Part shown: one piece after another, positions 1-12,915 of the stretch | Numbering within the stretch: the stretch's first letter is position 1 | Layout: each line of letters starts with the position of its first letter | NCBI GenBank assembly: GCA_005656395.1 | Contig: SRSI01000079.1 | Location: 186,001-250,000, forward strand | DNA from: Strongyloides papillosus | Lineage: Eukaryota; Nematoda; Chromadorea; Rhabditida; Strongyloididae | Length of the DNA stretch: 64,000 nucleotides | Direction of reading: 5' to 3' | Notes under the pieces: generated by a model | Databases searched by the model: none | Seen by the model: only the letters and a program-made list of their open reading frames with translations | Told to the model about the DNA's origin: nothing | Position numbers and translations under genes: made by a program

Positions 1-346
1 TTTTAACCATTATAATACGAGATGCCAAGAACGAAATATAAAATATTTTTCCTAAATAAACCGCATTTATTAAATTTGTTATTATGTAATATCCCTCCTA
101 ACTCCACCTCTCTAAGTAAAACTATACATCATTTTTCTATAATTAATTTTTTTACATAACCAAATGCATAATCACGCAACATAAAAAAGTATTAGAAATT
201 ACCTTTTTCTTTTTCATTAACAGAAATGAATGGTAGACTAGAGATTTTTCTAAATTAGGAAAGGTAATTCATAGAAAAGAGATTAGGATTTGTATTTATA
301 TTTAGTTATTACTACAATATAATTTTGATGATGTTTAATATTTAAG

Positions 347-957
347 GAAAAGCACCATAATTTTCTTGAAGAAGAAAGTAAGATATTGAATCAAGGATTA
401 GAGAATACTAAGGCTCTATTGGAGTGGTACCAAAATAGGTGGAATGCTGTGAAGAAGAGGAAAAGCATGCTTGATAGAGGCTTGGTTGCCCTTGATACGG
501 CAGTTCATGAACAGAAACTTAATTATCTAAGAGCACAGATAACGATATTAAATAATAGGATTAAGGATTTACTACTAAGTAGTGAATTTGGAATGCCAGA
601 CAATGCCGTCATTGGGAGTGGGAACGTCAAAATTGGGTATGATAAGGATAATATACCGCAAATAAAACTTCCTAAAAGAGAAGTGAAACTATGTGTAAGA
701 TTTCCATATATAATATTATCTTTAAATAACTTTATTATAGGATTTTAAAAATGACAATTTCAAAAATTTCCCACAACACGATGGAAATGAACATCTGAAA
801 ATACGGTAAGTACGTTAATTTAAAGGAAACATTCTAAATATTTCATTTCAGACACAGAGTTCCAATAAACGACTACCCCAGTACCATAAGTGGTTCCTCA
901 ACTCCATCAAGCTTTATCACCCGATACACCAATAAAATCCCGGATACACTATGTTAA
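347..957 (+). CDS. coiled-coil protein, C-terminal exons (5' end unresolved)
   Basis: Three exons can be joined in frame: 347-694, 741-805 and 852-957. They are separated by two 46-bp introns with GTAAG donors and TATAG/TTCAG acceptors, and end at TAA 955-957. The first exon is rich in charged residues and leucine and should form a coiled coil (ENTKALLEWYQNRW, then LNYLRAQITILNNRIKDLL). The tail is Ser/Thr/Pro-rich. The reading frame stays open to the acceptor at 345-346, so the protein starts upstream, perhaps through a mini-exon at 237-263 and sequence left of the window. The pattern vaguely resembles the suppressor-APC-domain (SAPCD) family, but this is a weak guess. There is no signal peptide or membrane segment in the visible part. 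Confidence 0.6.
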
Positions 958-1394
958 CATTTATATTCTCCTTTATTTACCACACTAAACAAAAACATAA
1001 TACACATTCAAATGAAAAATCTTTTTTAATGAAAAAATATAATAACGAGATAATTATTAAATTCATATATAAAATATATGATTGTCAATTGAAGGGTAGA
1101 AAATTTTGCAGAATTCTATAGAGATAAAACGAAAATATTTTTAGATATGACTGTTTTCCTTTTATCCATTCAGGTAGATATTTTTTAATGAATTAATGTA
1201 ATCGCCTCCGTAATAAGGAAAAAAATTATTTGTATTGTATGGGGTATGTATTATCCATATATTATATGAGAAAGTTTTATAAAAGAAAAACATTTGTTAA
1301 TTATGAGACAACAAAAAAATTCAATTATAAAACATAATAAAGAAATAAGTTATTAATTTCGAGATGTTTTTTTGTCTAAGTTAAGTTAATACGA
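958..1394. other. intergenic, convergent 3' regions
   Basis: AT-rich spacer between the converging coiled-coil gene and BiP. It holds their 3' untranslated regions. I see no gene or repeat in it. Confidence 0.5.
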
Positions 1395-3537
1395 TTAAAG
1401 CTCATCCTTGTCTGCTGATTCCTCCTCGCCTTGTTGGGCACCGGCTCCACCTTCGGCTCCTTGGTATAATTTGCTGATTATTGGTTGGACGGTTCCTTCT
1501 AAGTCTTTCTTTTGTTGCTGGAGCTCCTCGACGGTGGCTTCTTTGTTTGATTCTAACCAATTGATTGCTTGATCTACAGCTGTCTCGATTGTTACTTTAT
1601 CGTCATCTGAGAGTTTACCTCCTAATTTCTCGCTGTCTCCAACTTGGTTTTTGAGGTTGTATGCGTATCCTTCGAGTTCATTACGGGCCTCAACGATTTC
1701 TTTGAGTTTCTTATCCTCATCAGCGAATTTCTCGGCATCATTGATCATACGTTCAATGTCTTCTGGAGAAAGTCTGTTTTGGTCATTTGTGATTGTAATC
1801 TTATTCTTTGATCCTGTTCCCTTATCCTCAGCGGATACATGGAGGATACCGTTAACATCAATCTCGAATGTAACTTCAATTTGTGGGACACCACGTGGGG
1901 CTGGAGCAATACCAGTGAGATCGAATTTACCAAGTTGGTGGTTGTCTTTAGTCATTGGGCGTTCTCCCTCGAAAACTTGAATAGTTACAGTTGGTTGATT
2001 ATCAGCAGCTGTAGAGAAGACCTGGGATTTCTTTGTTGGGATAACGGTGTTTCTTGGGATAAGTTTTGTCATAACTCCACCGACAGTTTCAATACCTAAT
2101 GTGAGTGGGTTTACATCGAGAAGGACAATTCCGGAGGTTGAGTCTTCTCCAGAGATGACACCACCTTGGACGGCAGCACCATAAGCGACAGCCTCATCAG
2201 GGTTGATACCTCTTGATGGTTCTTTACCGTTGAAGAATTCCTTGATAAGTTGTTGAACCTTTGGAATACGGGTAGATCCACCAACAAGAACAATCTCGTG
2301 AATATCACTCTTCTTCAAATCAGCATCCTCCAAGACTTTTTGTACTGGCTTCATAGTAGCACGGAAGAGATCCATATTAAGTTCCTCAAACTTGGAACGA
2401 GTAAGAGTCTCAGAGAAGTCCTCACCATCGAAAAGAGATTCAACCTCAACCCTAACTTGGTGTTGAATGGAAAGAGCTCTCTTGGCCTTCTCAACTTCAC
2501 GACGAAGTTTTTGGACAGCACGATTATCACTTCTAATATCTTTTCCAGTTTTCTTTTTGTACAATTTGATGAAGTATTCCATTACACGTTGATCGAAATC
2601 TTCACCTCCTAAATGAGTATCTCCATTTGTTGCCAATACTTCAAATACCCCATTGTCGATTGTGAGAAGAGATACATCAAAGGTACCACCACCTAAATCG
2701 AAGACAAGAATGTTTCTTTCACCTAAAAGTAGAAAAAAGTTAAATAAACAATTGAAAAAGATAAACAAAAGGAGTTTTGTTTGCTTTGCGGAAAGTTTGA
2801 GATACTTATAAAGGAGTGTCATTCATAGATGACCAGTGTATAGGAATTAAACAAATAACAAAAAAAGTAACTATTAACATACCTTCTTTCTTATCTAAAC
2901 CATAAGCAATAGCAGCGGCAGTTGGTTCGTTAATTACACGAACTACATTCAATCCTGCGATAGTTCCGGCGTCCTTGGTGGCTTGTCTTTGAGCATCATT
3001 GAAATAGGCAGGGACAGTAATTACGGCATGTTTTACCTCTTTTCCAAGGTATGTCTCAGCGATTTCTTTCATCTTTGTCAAGACCATAGCTGAAATCTCT
3101 TCAGCAGTAAATGTCTTCTTGTCAGCTCCAACTTTAACGGAAACATGTGGCTTATTGTTCTTGTCAACAACCTTGAATGGCCACAACTTCATATCAGCTT
3201 GGACGGTCTTGTCAGTGAATTCTCTTCCCACCAATCTCTTGGCATCAAAGACGGTATTCTCTGGATTTGAGGTCAATTGATTTTTGGCAGCATCTCCGAT
3301 GAGACGCTCACCAGTATCAGGGGTAAATGCAACATAAGATGGTGTAATACGGTTACCTTGATCATTTGCAATAATTTCTACACGTCCATTCTTGTAAACA
3401 CCAACACATGAATATGTTGTACCCAAATCAATACCTATAATTGTCCCATATTTATTTTCTTTACTCTCTTCTTCACTGTAAATTACTCCGCTAATTGCCA
3501 GTAAACTGACAAGTCCTAAAAGGTAATTCACCTTCAT
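1395..3537 (-). CDS. HSPA5: BiP/GRP78, endoplasmic reticulum Hsp70 chaperone
   Basis: Two exons (3537-2883 and 2722-1395) with a 160-bp intron join in frame after the residues KKEG and give about 660 residues, the usual BiP length. A hydrophobic signal peptide (about residues 1-21) is followed by the Hsp70 ATPase domain: phosphate-binding GIDLGTTYS near residue 35, [10 protein letters not shown] near 224, then [12 protein letters not shown]. The substrate-binding domain follows, and the protein ends in KDEL, the ER-retrieval signal. BiP folds secretory proteins, drives translocation and holds stress sensors inactive. It corresponds to C. elegans hsp-3/hsp-4. In family terms it should be induced by the unfolded-protein response; a TGACGTGG site lies 242 bp upstream. 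All motifs are intact. The intron is longer than others here and contains out-of-frame coding potential only. Confidence 0.97.
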
Positions 3538-4146
3538 CTAAAAATAAAAAAATAGGTTATTACATGATTAGAATAATTACGAAAAATAAAATATAGAGAA
3601 GAAAACAAAAGGGTAATGTCAATGTAATGATAAATACTTTTATATATCTTGAGAAGTGAATTGATTGTCATCAAACTACTTTGTATTTTTTTCACACAGG
3701 CTAAGAATACGTATTCACAATCATGTGGGCTGTACCTATTGTAGTAACGTGCTCAACTATTATTGGGTGATTGTAGGGTGACGTGGCTATTAGAGTAGAA
3801 GGATAAGATAAAGGAGAATTGGAACAGAGTGGCTTTGGCACTTCTTAAGAGTTAAGACTACCTTGTGTTGTTGGAGGTTTTTTATTTCGCAATTGGTGAT
3901 AAATTTTATAAATTTGATAGTGTTTATCAGGCATTTTATTATATTAAGAAGGAAATTGCATTGCTGGGATAAGGAGGAAAAAATTAAACTTTAAGTAAAA
4001 ATCAAGGATACTTGTGTAAATGTCATAAGTAAACATATAGTGCATCTGAACTTTGACCTGACCATATATGCCGGATGCATTAATTATATGGCATCACATT
4101 TCCAACATCGTTTAGAGATATTTTATCATTTAAAACAACTCAACAA
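3538..4146. promoter_or_regulatory. divergent intergenic region, BiP and PP1-docking gene
   Basis: This 609-bp spacer separates the divergent starts of BiP and the short gene at 4147. It is less AT-rich than neighbouring spacers around 3700-3880, where the UPRE-like site lies. I see no ORF or repeat. Confidence 0.5.
3779..3786 (+). promoter_or_regulatory. UPRE-like TGACGTGG upstream of BiP
   Basis: The octamer TGACGTGG is the core of the unfolded-protein-response element bound by XBP1/ATF6 in other animals. It lies 242 bp upstream of the BiP start codon, in the shared upstream region of BiP (-) and the next gene (+). A second ACGTG core occurs at 3747-3751. Function is inferred from motif and position only. 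Confidence 0.5.
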
Positions 4147-4507
4147 ATGGTGGAATCGGAAAAGAGTCAAGAAAGTTTTCAGATTAAGTATGTAATATGG
4201 TCTCCAAGGCTTGAAGAAGTCCGGTAGGTGCCTTAATAATTTATAATATATAATTTTGAATTAAAGTTATTTCAAAAAAGGGAAGAATGATAGTAATTAT
4301 GAGATGTCTGATAAGTTACCAGGGAAAGGTATCCTAAGAAACAAGAAAATTTTCGATGAAAATGGTGAGGATAAAACAACTACCAATACTTATCTAGCTT
4401 CCCAATATACCAAAACCAAAATGGAGGAGTTAAGAAATGAGAGGCCATTGAGTAAAAAACAAATGAGGAAACTTAAGAAACGGGAAAGAAATAAAGCAAA
4501 AGGTTAA
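4147..4507 (+). CDS. short protein with RVxF- and SILK-type PP1 docking motifs
   Basis: Exon 1 runs 4147-4223 (ATG GTG GAA...) and ends at a GTAGGT donor. Exon 2 can start at 4267 (43-bp intron) or 4294 (70-bp intron); both keep the frame and give about 105 or 96 residues. Exon 1 contains KYVIW, which fits the RVxF docking consensus for protein phosphatase 1. Exon 2 contains GKGILRNK, which fits the SILK-type motif (G/S-I-L-R/K) seen in inhibitor-2 proteins. The C-terminus is strongly basic (KKQMRKLKKRERNKAKG) and may be a nuclear signal or nucleic-acid contact. No signal peptide is present. It could be a reduced inhibitor-2 relative, but overall homology was not recognised. Confidence 0.6.
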
Positions 4508-4809
4508 TGTGTCAGGAGATTTTGTTTAATTAACATTCATTAAGTTATTTATATTGTCAATCAAATTGATTTTGTATATACTTTAATTCGAATATTTGTG
4601 TTATTTATGATTATCTTTATAATGTAAATAACATTAAATAAATCAGCTGATTTTCTTTACCAATTGATACGTGTAGATAGACTGTTTACAGTAAATAAAT
4701 TTAAAAACTATATAGATACAAATATATACTTTTTTTAATAAAATATACATTAAACAACAATAAATAGAAATTTTAATATTTTGTATTAAATTAAAATAAA
4801 TTAATAGTG
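4508..4809. other. intergenic, convergent 3' regions
   Basis: AT-rich spacer with several AATAAA-like signals for both converging genes. Nothing else is seen. Confidence 0.4.
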
Positions 4810-6149
4810 TTAGGTATCACATAGATTCTGTTGTGTAACTGGATCAACTATTTTAAAACCATCTAATCCAACATAAGTGAATTTATTAGGTAGTTTTTTT
4901 GCTTTAAATTCAATTGATGTATAATTATTCGGGTAAAATACCAATCTCTGACACGTCCATATGTGATTTGAATGTTCAATGTTATCAGAGGAAAACAGTA
5001 ACGTTCCATTCGAATCTGGGGTAGTTCCCCAAATTTCAAGATTAGCACCATCCCCAGGTGCGTATAGACAAAATTCAAAAGATATTTGTCTATTTATGTT
5101 TACACTACGAATGCTATAGGATTTCGTTCCAGGTCCACGTGCATAAATAAAACTGCCTTTGTAGGGTGTTCTAATACCGGTATGAAGATTTCCTAATGGA
5201 CTTTCGTCTGTGTGTCTCCAGAAGCCTGAGTATTTTAGACTTTCGCTACATTCGTCTGTTTCCTCGAATTGGCATGTTAGTTGATGACATGTGTCTTTAG
5301 GAAGGGTTGGTGGTGGATCTACATGAGGGATGTTAGCACAGTTCTGTACAGATGATGCTTTGTAGATGATATCGTCAATGATGACTATTCCACCTCTTGC
5401 TCCAAATGCATCAAAGTTGAAACCTTTGGCAAGGAGGACCAATTCAAAATTATACATTATAGAACCAGGAATCATAAGATTTATTGGTCCAGGATCACCA
5501 ATTGTTACATTTCCTGAACACCATGTAAATTCTTTGATAGGAGCACCAAACCTTCTTGTACATATTTGTATGGAGACACCAGGTGAAGTCCAATACTTGA
5601 ATATAAATTCTCCATCTCCTTCCTGACATTGAATTGGATTAGATACAAGCATAGCTGATGAATCTGGTCTCATTTTAATATCAGTTCCAGCGATTATATA
5701 GTATTTCGAGGCAGTTTCATCAGTACCAAATATCAATGAAGATTGTTTTGGTCCCCAGGAGTTTTTTGCCCTTACAAAATCAAGTGAATCACCACAATTT
5801 GGATTACATGGTTGGTTTATTTCATTATTCCATTTGCATGGAGGGGTTCCAAGAGCATCAAATGAGTAACAATCAAGATCACAGGATTGTGCAATAAAAG
5901 GATTAGGTGATGACGGTATTCTGTATTTTATGAGTGGTATTGAAGTTAACGATAAATCAACTTCAATATCTCCTCCGAGTTTCTCTATAATAATGTTATG
6001 ATATGATAGTATTCAAACATACCTTGTAGAAGTTTCAATTGGTACTGTAAATGTTCCATACCAGGAAAACATCCTCTAATTTTACTATTACATAACAAAA
6101 ATACCAACAAAATTTGACAACTTCTCAATAAAAATTTACAAATATACAT
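4810..6149 (-). CDS. secreted MAM-domain protein
   Basis: Exon 1 (6149-6023) starts at the first ATG of the frame and encodes a short basic N-terminus and a hydrophobic signal sequence (ILLVFLLC). A 38-bp intron (5985-6022) joins in frame to exon 2 (5984-4810), giving 433 residues. Two cysteine-bearing beta-rich modules follow. The first is about residues 75-245 and contains CDLDCYSFD, SWGPK and GARGGIVIIDDI. The second is about 265-425, with CQFEETDECSESLKYSGFWR, GPGTKSYS, FEFCLYAPGDGANLEIW and a terminal YVGLDGFKIVD. The C-F-E opening and the closing I-DDI/LDGF pattern are MAM-like. MAM domains mediate extracellular adhesion. There is no transmembrane segment or GPI signal, so it is probably secreted. 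The MAM call rests on pattern only. Confidence 0.72.
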
Positions 6150-6566
6150 AATTAAAAAAATAGTGAAAATGATTAAAAACTTAGAATGTATAATGTTCAA
6201 TATAGTGTTGCAGGAATGTTATATCTTGTAATAATAATATACATTTCTAAAAATGGATACTTGAGATCTTTTAAATAAAAGATAAACAAATGTTTAAATC
6301 CAAGGTTACATATTTTAGTATTTAGAATAGAATATGATAAATATAAAAGTTCTTTTATTTTTATGTTTATAGCCAGTTTTTGCTAATATTTATAATAAAA
6401 TTTTAAATATATATTTTTTGAGACAAAAATTGTAAATCTAATAAAAATAGTCTTGTTTTCTTAGTAATTATTTTGGATAATTTAATAATATTTTATTTAG
6501 TGATATTGTATATGACATGGTTAAAAATACAAATAAAATTATTCGTGTAATCATATAGTAAAAATT
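6150..6566. other. intergenic spacer
   Basis: AT-rich spacer holding the upstream region of the MAM gene and the 3' end of the PA200 gene. Nothing else is seen. Confidence 0.4.
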
Positions 6567-9500
6567 TTAGACATAATAATTAGGTGAAGTTAAAACATTA
6601 TTTAGAATAGTTAATTGCTCTGTTTTGAAGCATTTTTCATGCTCATCCCAAGTATCTTGGTGAGTTCTTTTGAAATCTCTTAGAGTTGATATCATTGAGT
6701 TGAATAGGATTTTATCGTTAGATTTTCTTGCAATTTTTGCTAGAGCTACAATAACTTTTGGAATGTAATGAGGACAGGTATATGGGAATCCGAGAATGAC
6801 AGCTCCTAATCCAAGGATTCCGCCATGCTTTTTGTGCATATTCTCATCGTTGTCTCTAGCCATTTTAAGGAAGATATTTAGTAGATTCGAATTAACTGTC
6901 AAGTAGTTACACAAAATTAGTCCTGTTAAAGTTTCAGCTGCTGATTGGCGAACCTCAATGAAGGGAGATACTATCATTTGGACGATGATGTTTTCAATTC
7001 GTTGTTGGTACTCTACAGACATGGCATTGAAATAGTTTCCGAATATAATTGTTCTTGTGATTTTTAAGATGGAACATTGTGTTTTCCATGATCTTGCGTA
7101 TCTAAGAGCATGTTCCATGGTTCCAATAAATTCTGATATCATACTTTTTTTCAAAATTAGTTTGGGGAATATTTCATTTAATGCTAAAGCACATGCTTCC
7201 TTCATATTGGGGTTGGCATCGTTTTCAAATACAGCAAGAATTGGAATGAGAACAATGATGTAACTGGTAAATCTTAAGTATCCTGTGAGAAACCTATTTT
7301 CGATAATGAAAATTATACTTTGAAGACTGTTAAAAGATGATTTATAAATCTTAGATTGTTTATCAATAGGACATAAGTCACCATCCGTAAAGAAGCATTT
7401 CGTATATCCTTCACTCATCATTATATTCAAACTTTCCCCCAATCTTTCAAAAATAATATCCATGTCATATGGTTTCATCGATGGTGTTATTCTATCATCA
7501 AATCCAAGTCCTTGAATATCCAAAAGACAAGCATCCGAAATAATATCAGCAGCTCCTTTTGTAATTATATAATGTTGTGAAAACAGGTACTTTATTGCTA
7601 TTTCAACACATTTTGTCATTATGCTAGTTCCTCTCCAAGCAAATGAACAATTTATCATTCCTAGTAAGGTTAATCTTGTCTGAATGAATATTGGATGCAT
7701 ATTTGGATGTATTTGGTCGGCGAATTGTATTACAAGATCAACAAGCCATTTATATCTTCTAACATCGCGTTTTGCTAGTATTAAACTAAGAGCCTCACCC
7801 CAGTGTTTGAAAATGTCAGGAGATAGGTTGTCCCAGATTTTTGGTAATTTTTCACTCATTATTTTTATGAAATTATCGTATTTCTCCAAATTCCAGTATT
7901 TTGCACCACGACATAACCCAGAAAAGATAACAGCTGCAAGTTTTCTCTCTCCAAGTTTCTCGTGACAAGCATATACCTCCATAATTTTAATAAATTCCAT
8001 TACAACAAGATCATTATAATTCCGACCCAATTGTGAGATAAATGAAGCTAATCTCAAATAAAATCCACTAGTTTCTGTATATGTTAAAGCGATATTTTCA
8101 AAAAATTTCTTGACATTGTTAGGTTGTTTAAAAAATTCCACAATCAACTTTTCAATATCGTTTAATTGTTCAAAGCTCCTATTGCAAAGGTGTTGATCAT
8201 CACATGGAGCTGAAGCTCTTATTTTTTGTTGCCATTTTATGAATCCAATGTAATTTTTTGAAACTTGTTTAAGAGTTTTTTGGTCAATGAAACTGTCATA
8301 CGTTACACAAAGATTATCTTTAAATATTCCATATAATGGGGTGCCATTGTCTTCATAATTTCTGTTAAACATCGCTTGTGGAGGTGTGATAGAAAGTTTA
8401 GAGACCAGTGGTTTTGTGAAAATCATATAATCTAGAATAAATGAACGTGCATTTTTTGAATTGTCATTATCTGCATCTAAGAAATATTTTATGACAGTAT
8501 CAATGTGTTTTGCCTTTAGATGAGGTGTTATGAAGTTTGATATTAATTCTAGTAATATTTTCTTAATTTGCCAATGACAATTTGGATTTAGTAAAGTTGA
8601 ATTTATTGTGTCAATTATTTTGTTATAATTATCTAGAGATTCTTCATTTCTTTGTTTTTCTAATTTATCACATTCTGAAACATCTAAATTTTTTGAATTC
8701 TTCAAAAAGTATTGCTGTATGGAATAGTGATGTAAATTTTCTGAGATTTTCAAGTCAATTGGTACTTGCCTCCATTTACTCAAACCAGTGATACAATTCT
8801 TTTTGATGCATTTAACAATAACTTGATGTTGGAAATGATCAGAGTTAGATGAAATAGCTTGTATAATTTCATTTTTTACAGCAAAATCTCTTGTACTAGA
8901 GCATAATTCAAGACCTATCAAACTATAACCAGCACATATTTTGTATTCATTTTTTTCACCATTCAAAGATAGTAGTCGTTTTATGTGTGGGACAATGTAA
9001 ACTATCGCTCTAGGAAAGTTTGATAGAAGATTATCAATATAATCAACTGCTAAATTTGAAATCTTATTATAACTAGACTCTGCAGCCATAACATAATCAT
9101 CCAAAATTCGGAGGTATGTATCATTGAAAATACATGGTTCTGAGAGATATAATAATAACCTGGTACTATGACAAAGTGAAACTTTTTTCCTAACAATATC
9201 AAAAATATCTGCTTTTGCTCCTAAAACTACATTCCCAAATACCATTTCATTGTTTGTAGCATCATTTTGTTCATCGGTGTATAATGCTCGTGTGATTCCA
9301 TAGTCAGAAAGAATTTTGTTATATATAGATAGTATCATATTGATATTTGTTGTTTCTGCTTCACGATTTTTTAACATGTATGGTAATGCTTTTGTCAATA
9401 CCTCAAATATTATATTTCTAAAGTTTGGTTTATCAACTAGGTAATTATAAACTTCGGCCTTTTTTGTTATATTGTTAAAGTATAAATTTGGATTTTCACT

Positions 9501-12432
9501 AGTAGATACTTTAAATAACGGTATAAACTTTCCATCAAGAGGTCTCAAAACTTCAGACATTCCACTAAGTACCATTTTTATAATTCCCAAGTTTTTTCTT
9601 AACTGTTTTTTTGTCAATTTTTCAATATTTTCAATATTCTTTAAACAAGGAATCATTATCAAATTAGCTAACTCAAAGGCATAATCAATTTCAATTTTGG
9701 TAGGTGAATGGAAAATAACCTTCTTATTTGGATTTCTCTTATCACACATTTTCCCCCAATGTCTAATTGGTAGAAATTCATTAAAAGGTTTATCAATTTT
9801 AATAATTAATTTTGTATTAACCTCTGTGTAAATTGCAACTAGATTAGAAAATGTGTTGATAAGTCCATTACAAGCAAGATGGTATATCATTTTATGTTCA
9901 AAACTCAACAAAAATTCCGCCAACTCTGATATTTCTTTTTTGTACTTGATAATAGATAAACCAGGCATTGAAAATATACTACATGACAATGAGATATACC
10001 ACATCAGAGCAATATCAATTTCAATATCTTTTTTCATCTTTGGATAACACGATGGGAAATTTTTTTTCACATGATTATACAATAAAGGAAATGAATAATC
10101 AGGATAAAAGTAAATAATTTGATTTATAACACCAGTGATTATTGAAATTGACAATTGGTTTTCAAAAACATTTTCTTGGACGAATTTGAAAATAGAATCA
10201 AAAATTGTTTCTCTAATAGAGTTTGAACAATTTTCAAGTAGTCCAGTGAATACGAAAACCAAATTTTCACGTAGAGACACTTCTTCGTTTGATAGTAAAG
10301 CTTCCTTATCGTTCTCTTCACACTCTGATAAACCACTAACTTTTCCACAATCTGCATCATCATTTCGTATACGGGCTCCTCCGGCTTCAAGCTTTTCAAT
10401 TAAAGAAAGTACATTTGTTATGAAGAGTTTGATGATATCGGGGAATTCTTTTGTTAATTGGCATAGCCTAATTTCCTCCTCATTTAACTGTTCCTTCATT
10501 TGATCAATTGCTCCTGAACAATCAGCAACAATAATAACATTAAAAATTCTTGTTAATGCTTCTAATGACTGAGATGTTTTTTCAATATCATTAATATCAA
10601 ATGATTTGATAATCATTTCAAGAAGTAAAATTACATGGAAACGAAGCGGACCACTAAAATCATGTTGGAGTAGGTTGGAAAACAATGAATTTTTAATACA
10701 TATATCTGATGCTTTTTCAACTATTTGATCATCAATATGGATATTATTTATATCACCATCAGCATCCATCTCAAGTTTAAGTAGATTTTTACCTTTTTCA
10801 AGTTTATCAGATTTCTTTACAAACTCCGAATTTGATTTAGTTAATTTCTTAATAGTCAATTTTCTTAATTTTATCCTTTTTGATAAAATTTTCTTATCCT
10901 TGTTACTTAAATTTCCCTCATTTAATCTCTTTGTGTCATATAAATTTTCCTTCTCAAGATATATTATTTCAATCGCCTTTAAAACATTTTCGTCACAATT
11001 ATCTCTTACTATATTACAATCAGAATCTCTTACCAACGGCACACAAACAGCTAGGAAACATTTCATAGATTGTCTTAATCGGTGAGGTGCACTAACATTC
11101 TTAAGTGCAGGGTATATTAGTTTCAATACAAAAGGTAAAACAATACCAGGAGATATATCACATAATTTTTTAACTGTTTCTGGAATGAGTTCTAATTCAC
11201 ATTTTGAAAAAACAAGCCATTTCATGATATGCATTAGTGTTCTAACAAATTTTTCTATTTGATCATCTGTAAGTCTCATTTCCGGTATAGTATTTGTTTT
11301 TTTAGAAGAATGTCTTTCATAATGAATTCTGGTGGCCATTTCTGACGTTAAGTTGTTGACAAATCTTATCAATGATTCCAAATGGTCACCGTCATTAGAA
11401 GGATGAAAGTAAGATTCAATAGAAACAAATAATTTTCTTAAATACGGTTGAAATCCATCATCTTTACCACCGAGCATATATACAAACCACGTTGCAAGTG
11501 ATCTTTGGGAAGTATTACTGTTATCATCAGTTAACGATATTTCTCTGTTATTTCCGAAAGAGATATCAAAATTTCTTAATGATTTTGACATAATAATATT
11601 ATATTTGTCATTCCAATTAGCAAAACCACAGCAATTTTTCGCTAGTCCCGAAAATATCTCAACACATAAAGGATCCCACGCAAGGTTATGATCAGCAAGA
11701 GTATACCATTTCCATAATTCTTCAAACCAAAGATTGGCACCATATTTTGTGTGTTCCTCAAAAGTCATCCGAAGAGGTAGGAATAGTGATAATGATTTGA
11801 TAGCAAACTCCATAGTAGAATCAAATGGATAAAAAATTGTTCTGATCTCATTAAATATTTCTTTTGTAGCAGAGAGTGGGAATAAATACCTTAATCTGAC
11901 AATTGTTTTTTGAAATTGAGTGAATGATGATGTTGTTAAATAGAAACGACCTTCTTGATCTTTTTCATCAGCAACATATTTATATAATTGATATAACTCT
12001 CTCCAATTTACAAAATCAACGTCATCTCTTGTAAGATTTGAAGCTCTCGGGAGGATTATATAGATAAGATATGTCACACCGTTAAATATATCAACATGAA
12101 GTTTTCTTTCAAGCATCAAAGAATAGAGTATTTTGAGTATCATTATATGGTCACTTTTTGTCATTTGAATTTCGTACAATTGGATGTATCTAAATTAACA
12201 TATTAAATAATAGTGTTTTTTTTATCTACCTTTGAAGTTGGACAAGGTAGAAAGAAAGTCCATGATATAAGTCTTTTTTTCCAATAGCTTCTAACAGACC
12301 ATTGGTAATCTTTCGAAAATTCTCCTCCGAATTCGGTATTATTTCATCTTTGTATGAGAGGTGTTCTATTTGCCAAAGCTTTCTTTGAAAAGCAGGTTCA
12401 CGGTTATCCATATCTAAAAATATTTTATACAT
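6567..12432 (-). CDS. PSME4: proteasome activator complex subunit 4 (PA200/Blm10)
   Basis: A short first exon (12432-12230) joins through a 40-bp intron (12190-12229) to one 5.6-kb exon (12189-6567), giving about 1,941 residues; mammalian PA200 is about 1,840. The start may instead be the second ATG at 12411, because a TTTTTAG acceptor-like site lies just before it. The protein is a long array of helical HEAT-like repeats. The family-typical WFEELWKWY, SIESYFHPSNDG and FKRTHQDTWDEHEKCF segments are visible, and the conserved C-terminal domain ends in Tyr-Tyr-Val. That ending is the HbYX motif which inserts into 20S alpha-subunit pockets and opens the gate. PA200 caps the proteasome in the nucleus, promoting peptide and acetyl-histone degradation. 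An acidic/lysine-rich insertion around residues 480-560 is probably a disordered loop. Confidence 0.95.
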
Positions 12433-12915
12433 ACATTATCACCATAAAATGGAAGAAAAAACCTACCAATCAATTGGTTGTAAAATAAATCAACTATTCA
12501 CTTTTTTCTTACTTAAAAGAAGAAGGATTTAAAATTACAACAGACTGTTTTAAAAATTAATGTATATATGGATTAGAACAATTGAACATACATGTCTTTT
12601 ATAAAATTATTTCATCAAAAATTTGAATTTATAATATATTATAACAATATTTTTAAGTAATTTGAATTTCTGTAATAAAAGGAAATATGAAGAACAATTT
12701 CATAATAGTACGCAAATTTAATAACTCTTGAATTTATTTTAATCTTGAAAATGAAATGCTTTTAAATTGAGATTTTAAAAAAGACTAAAGTTTGCTGATT
12801 TTGAATATTTTAATTGTTTTAGTAATTTCCCTTCTGTTCTAAAACATTGTGATCTAATTATTTTTGTTCACTACTTTAATAAATTATCTCTAAATCATTA
12901 AAAAATGTTAAATAC
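12433..12915. other. intergenic, AT-rich
   Basis: Upstream region of PA200. Very AT-rich with no ORF or repeat that I recognise. Confidence 0.4.

Noticed and set aside
1651..2612. Several ORFs on the opposite strand or in other frames of BiP
   Set aside because: Shadows of the strongly conserved BiP coding sequence.
3760..3790. Classical ERSE (CCAAT-N9-CCACG) upstream of BiP
   Set aside because: ATTGG and CGTGG are present but in the wrong order and spacing; only the UPRE-like octamer is supported.
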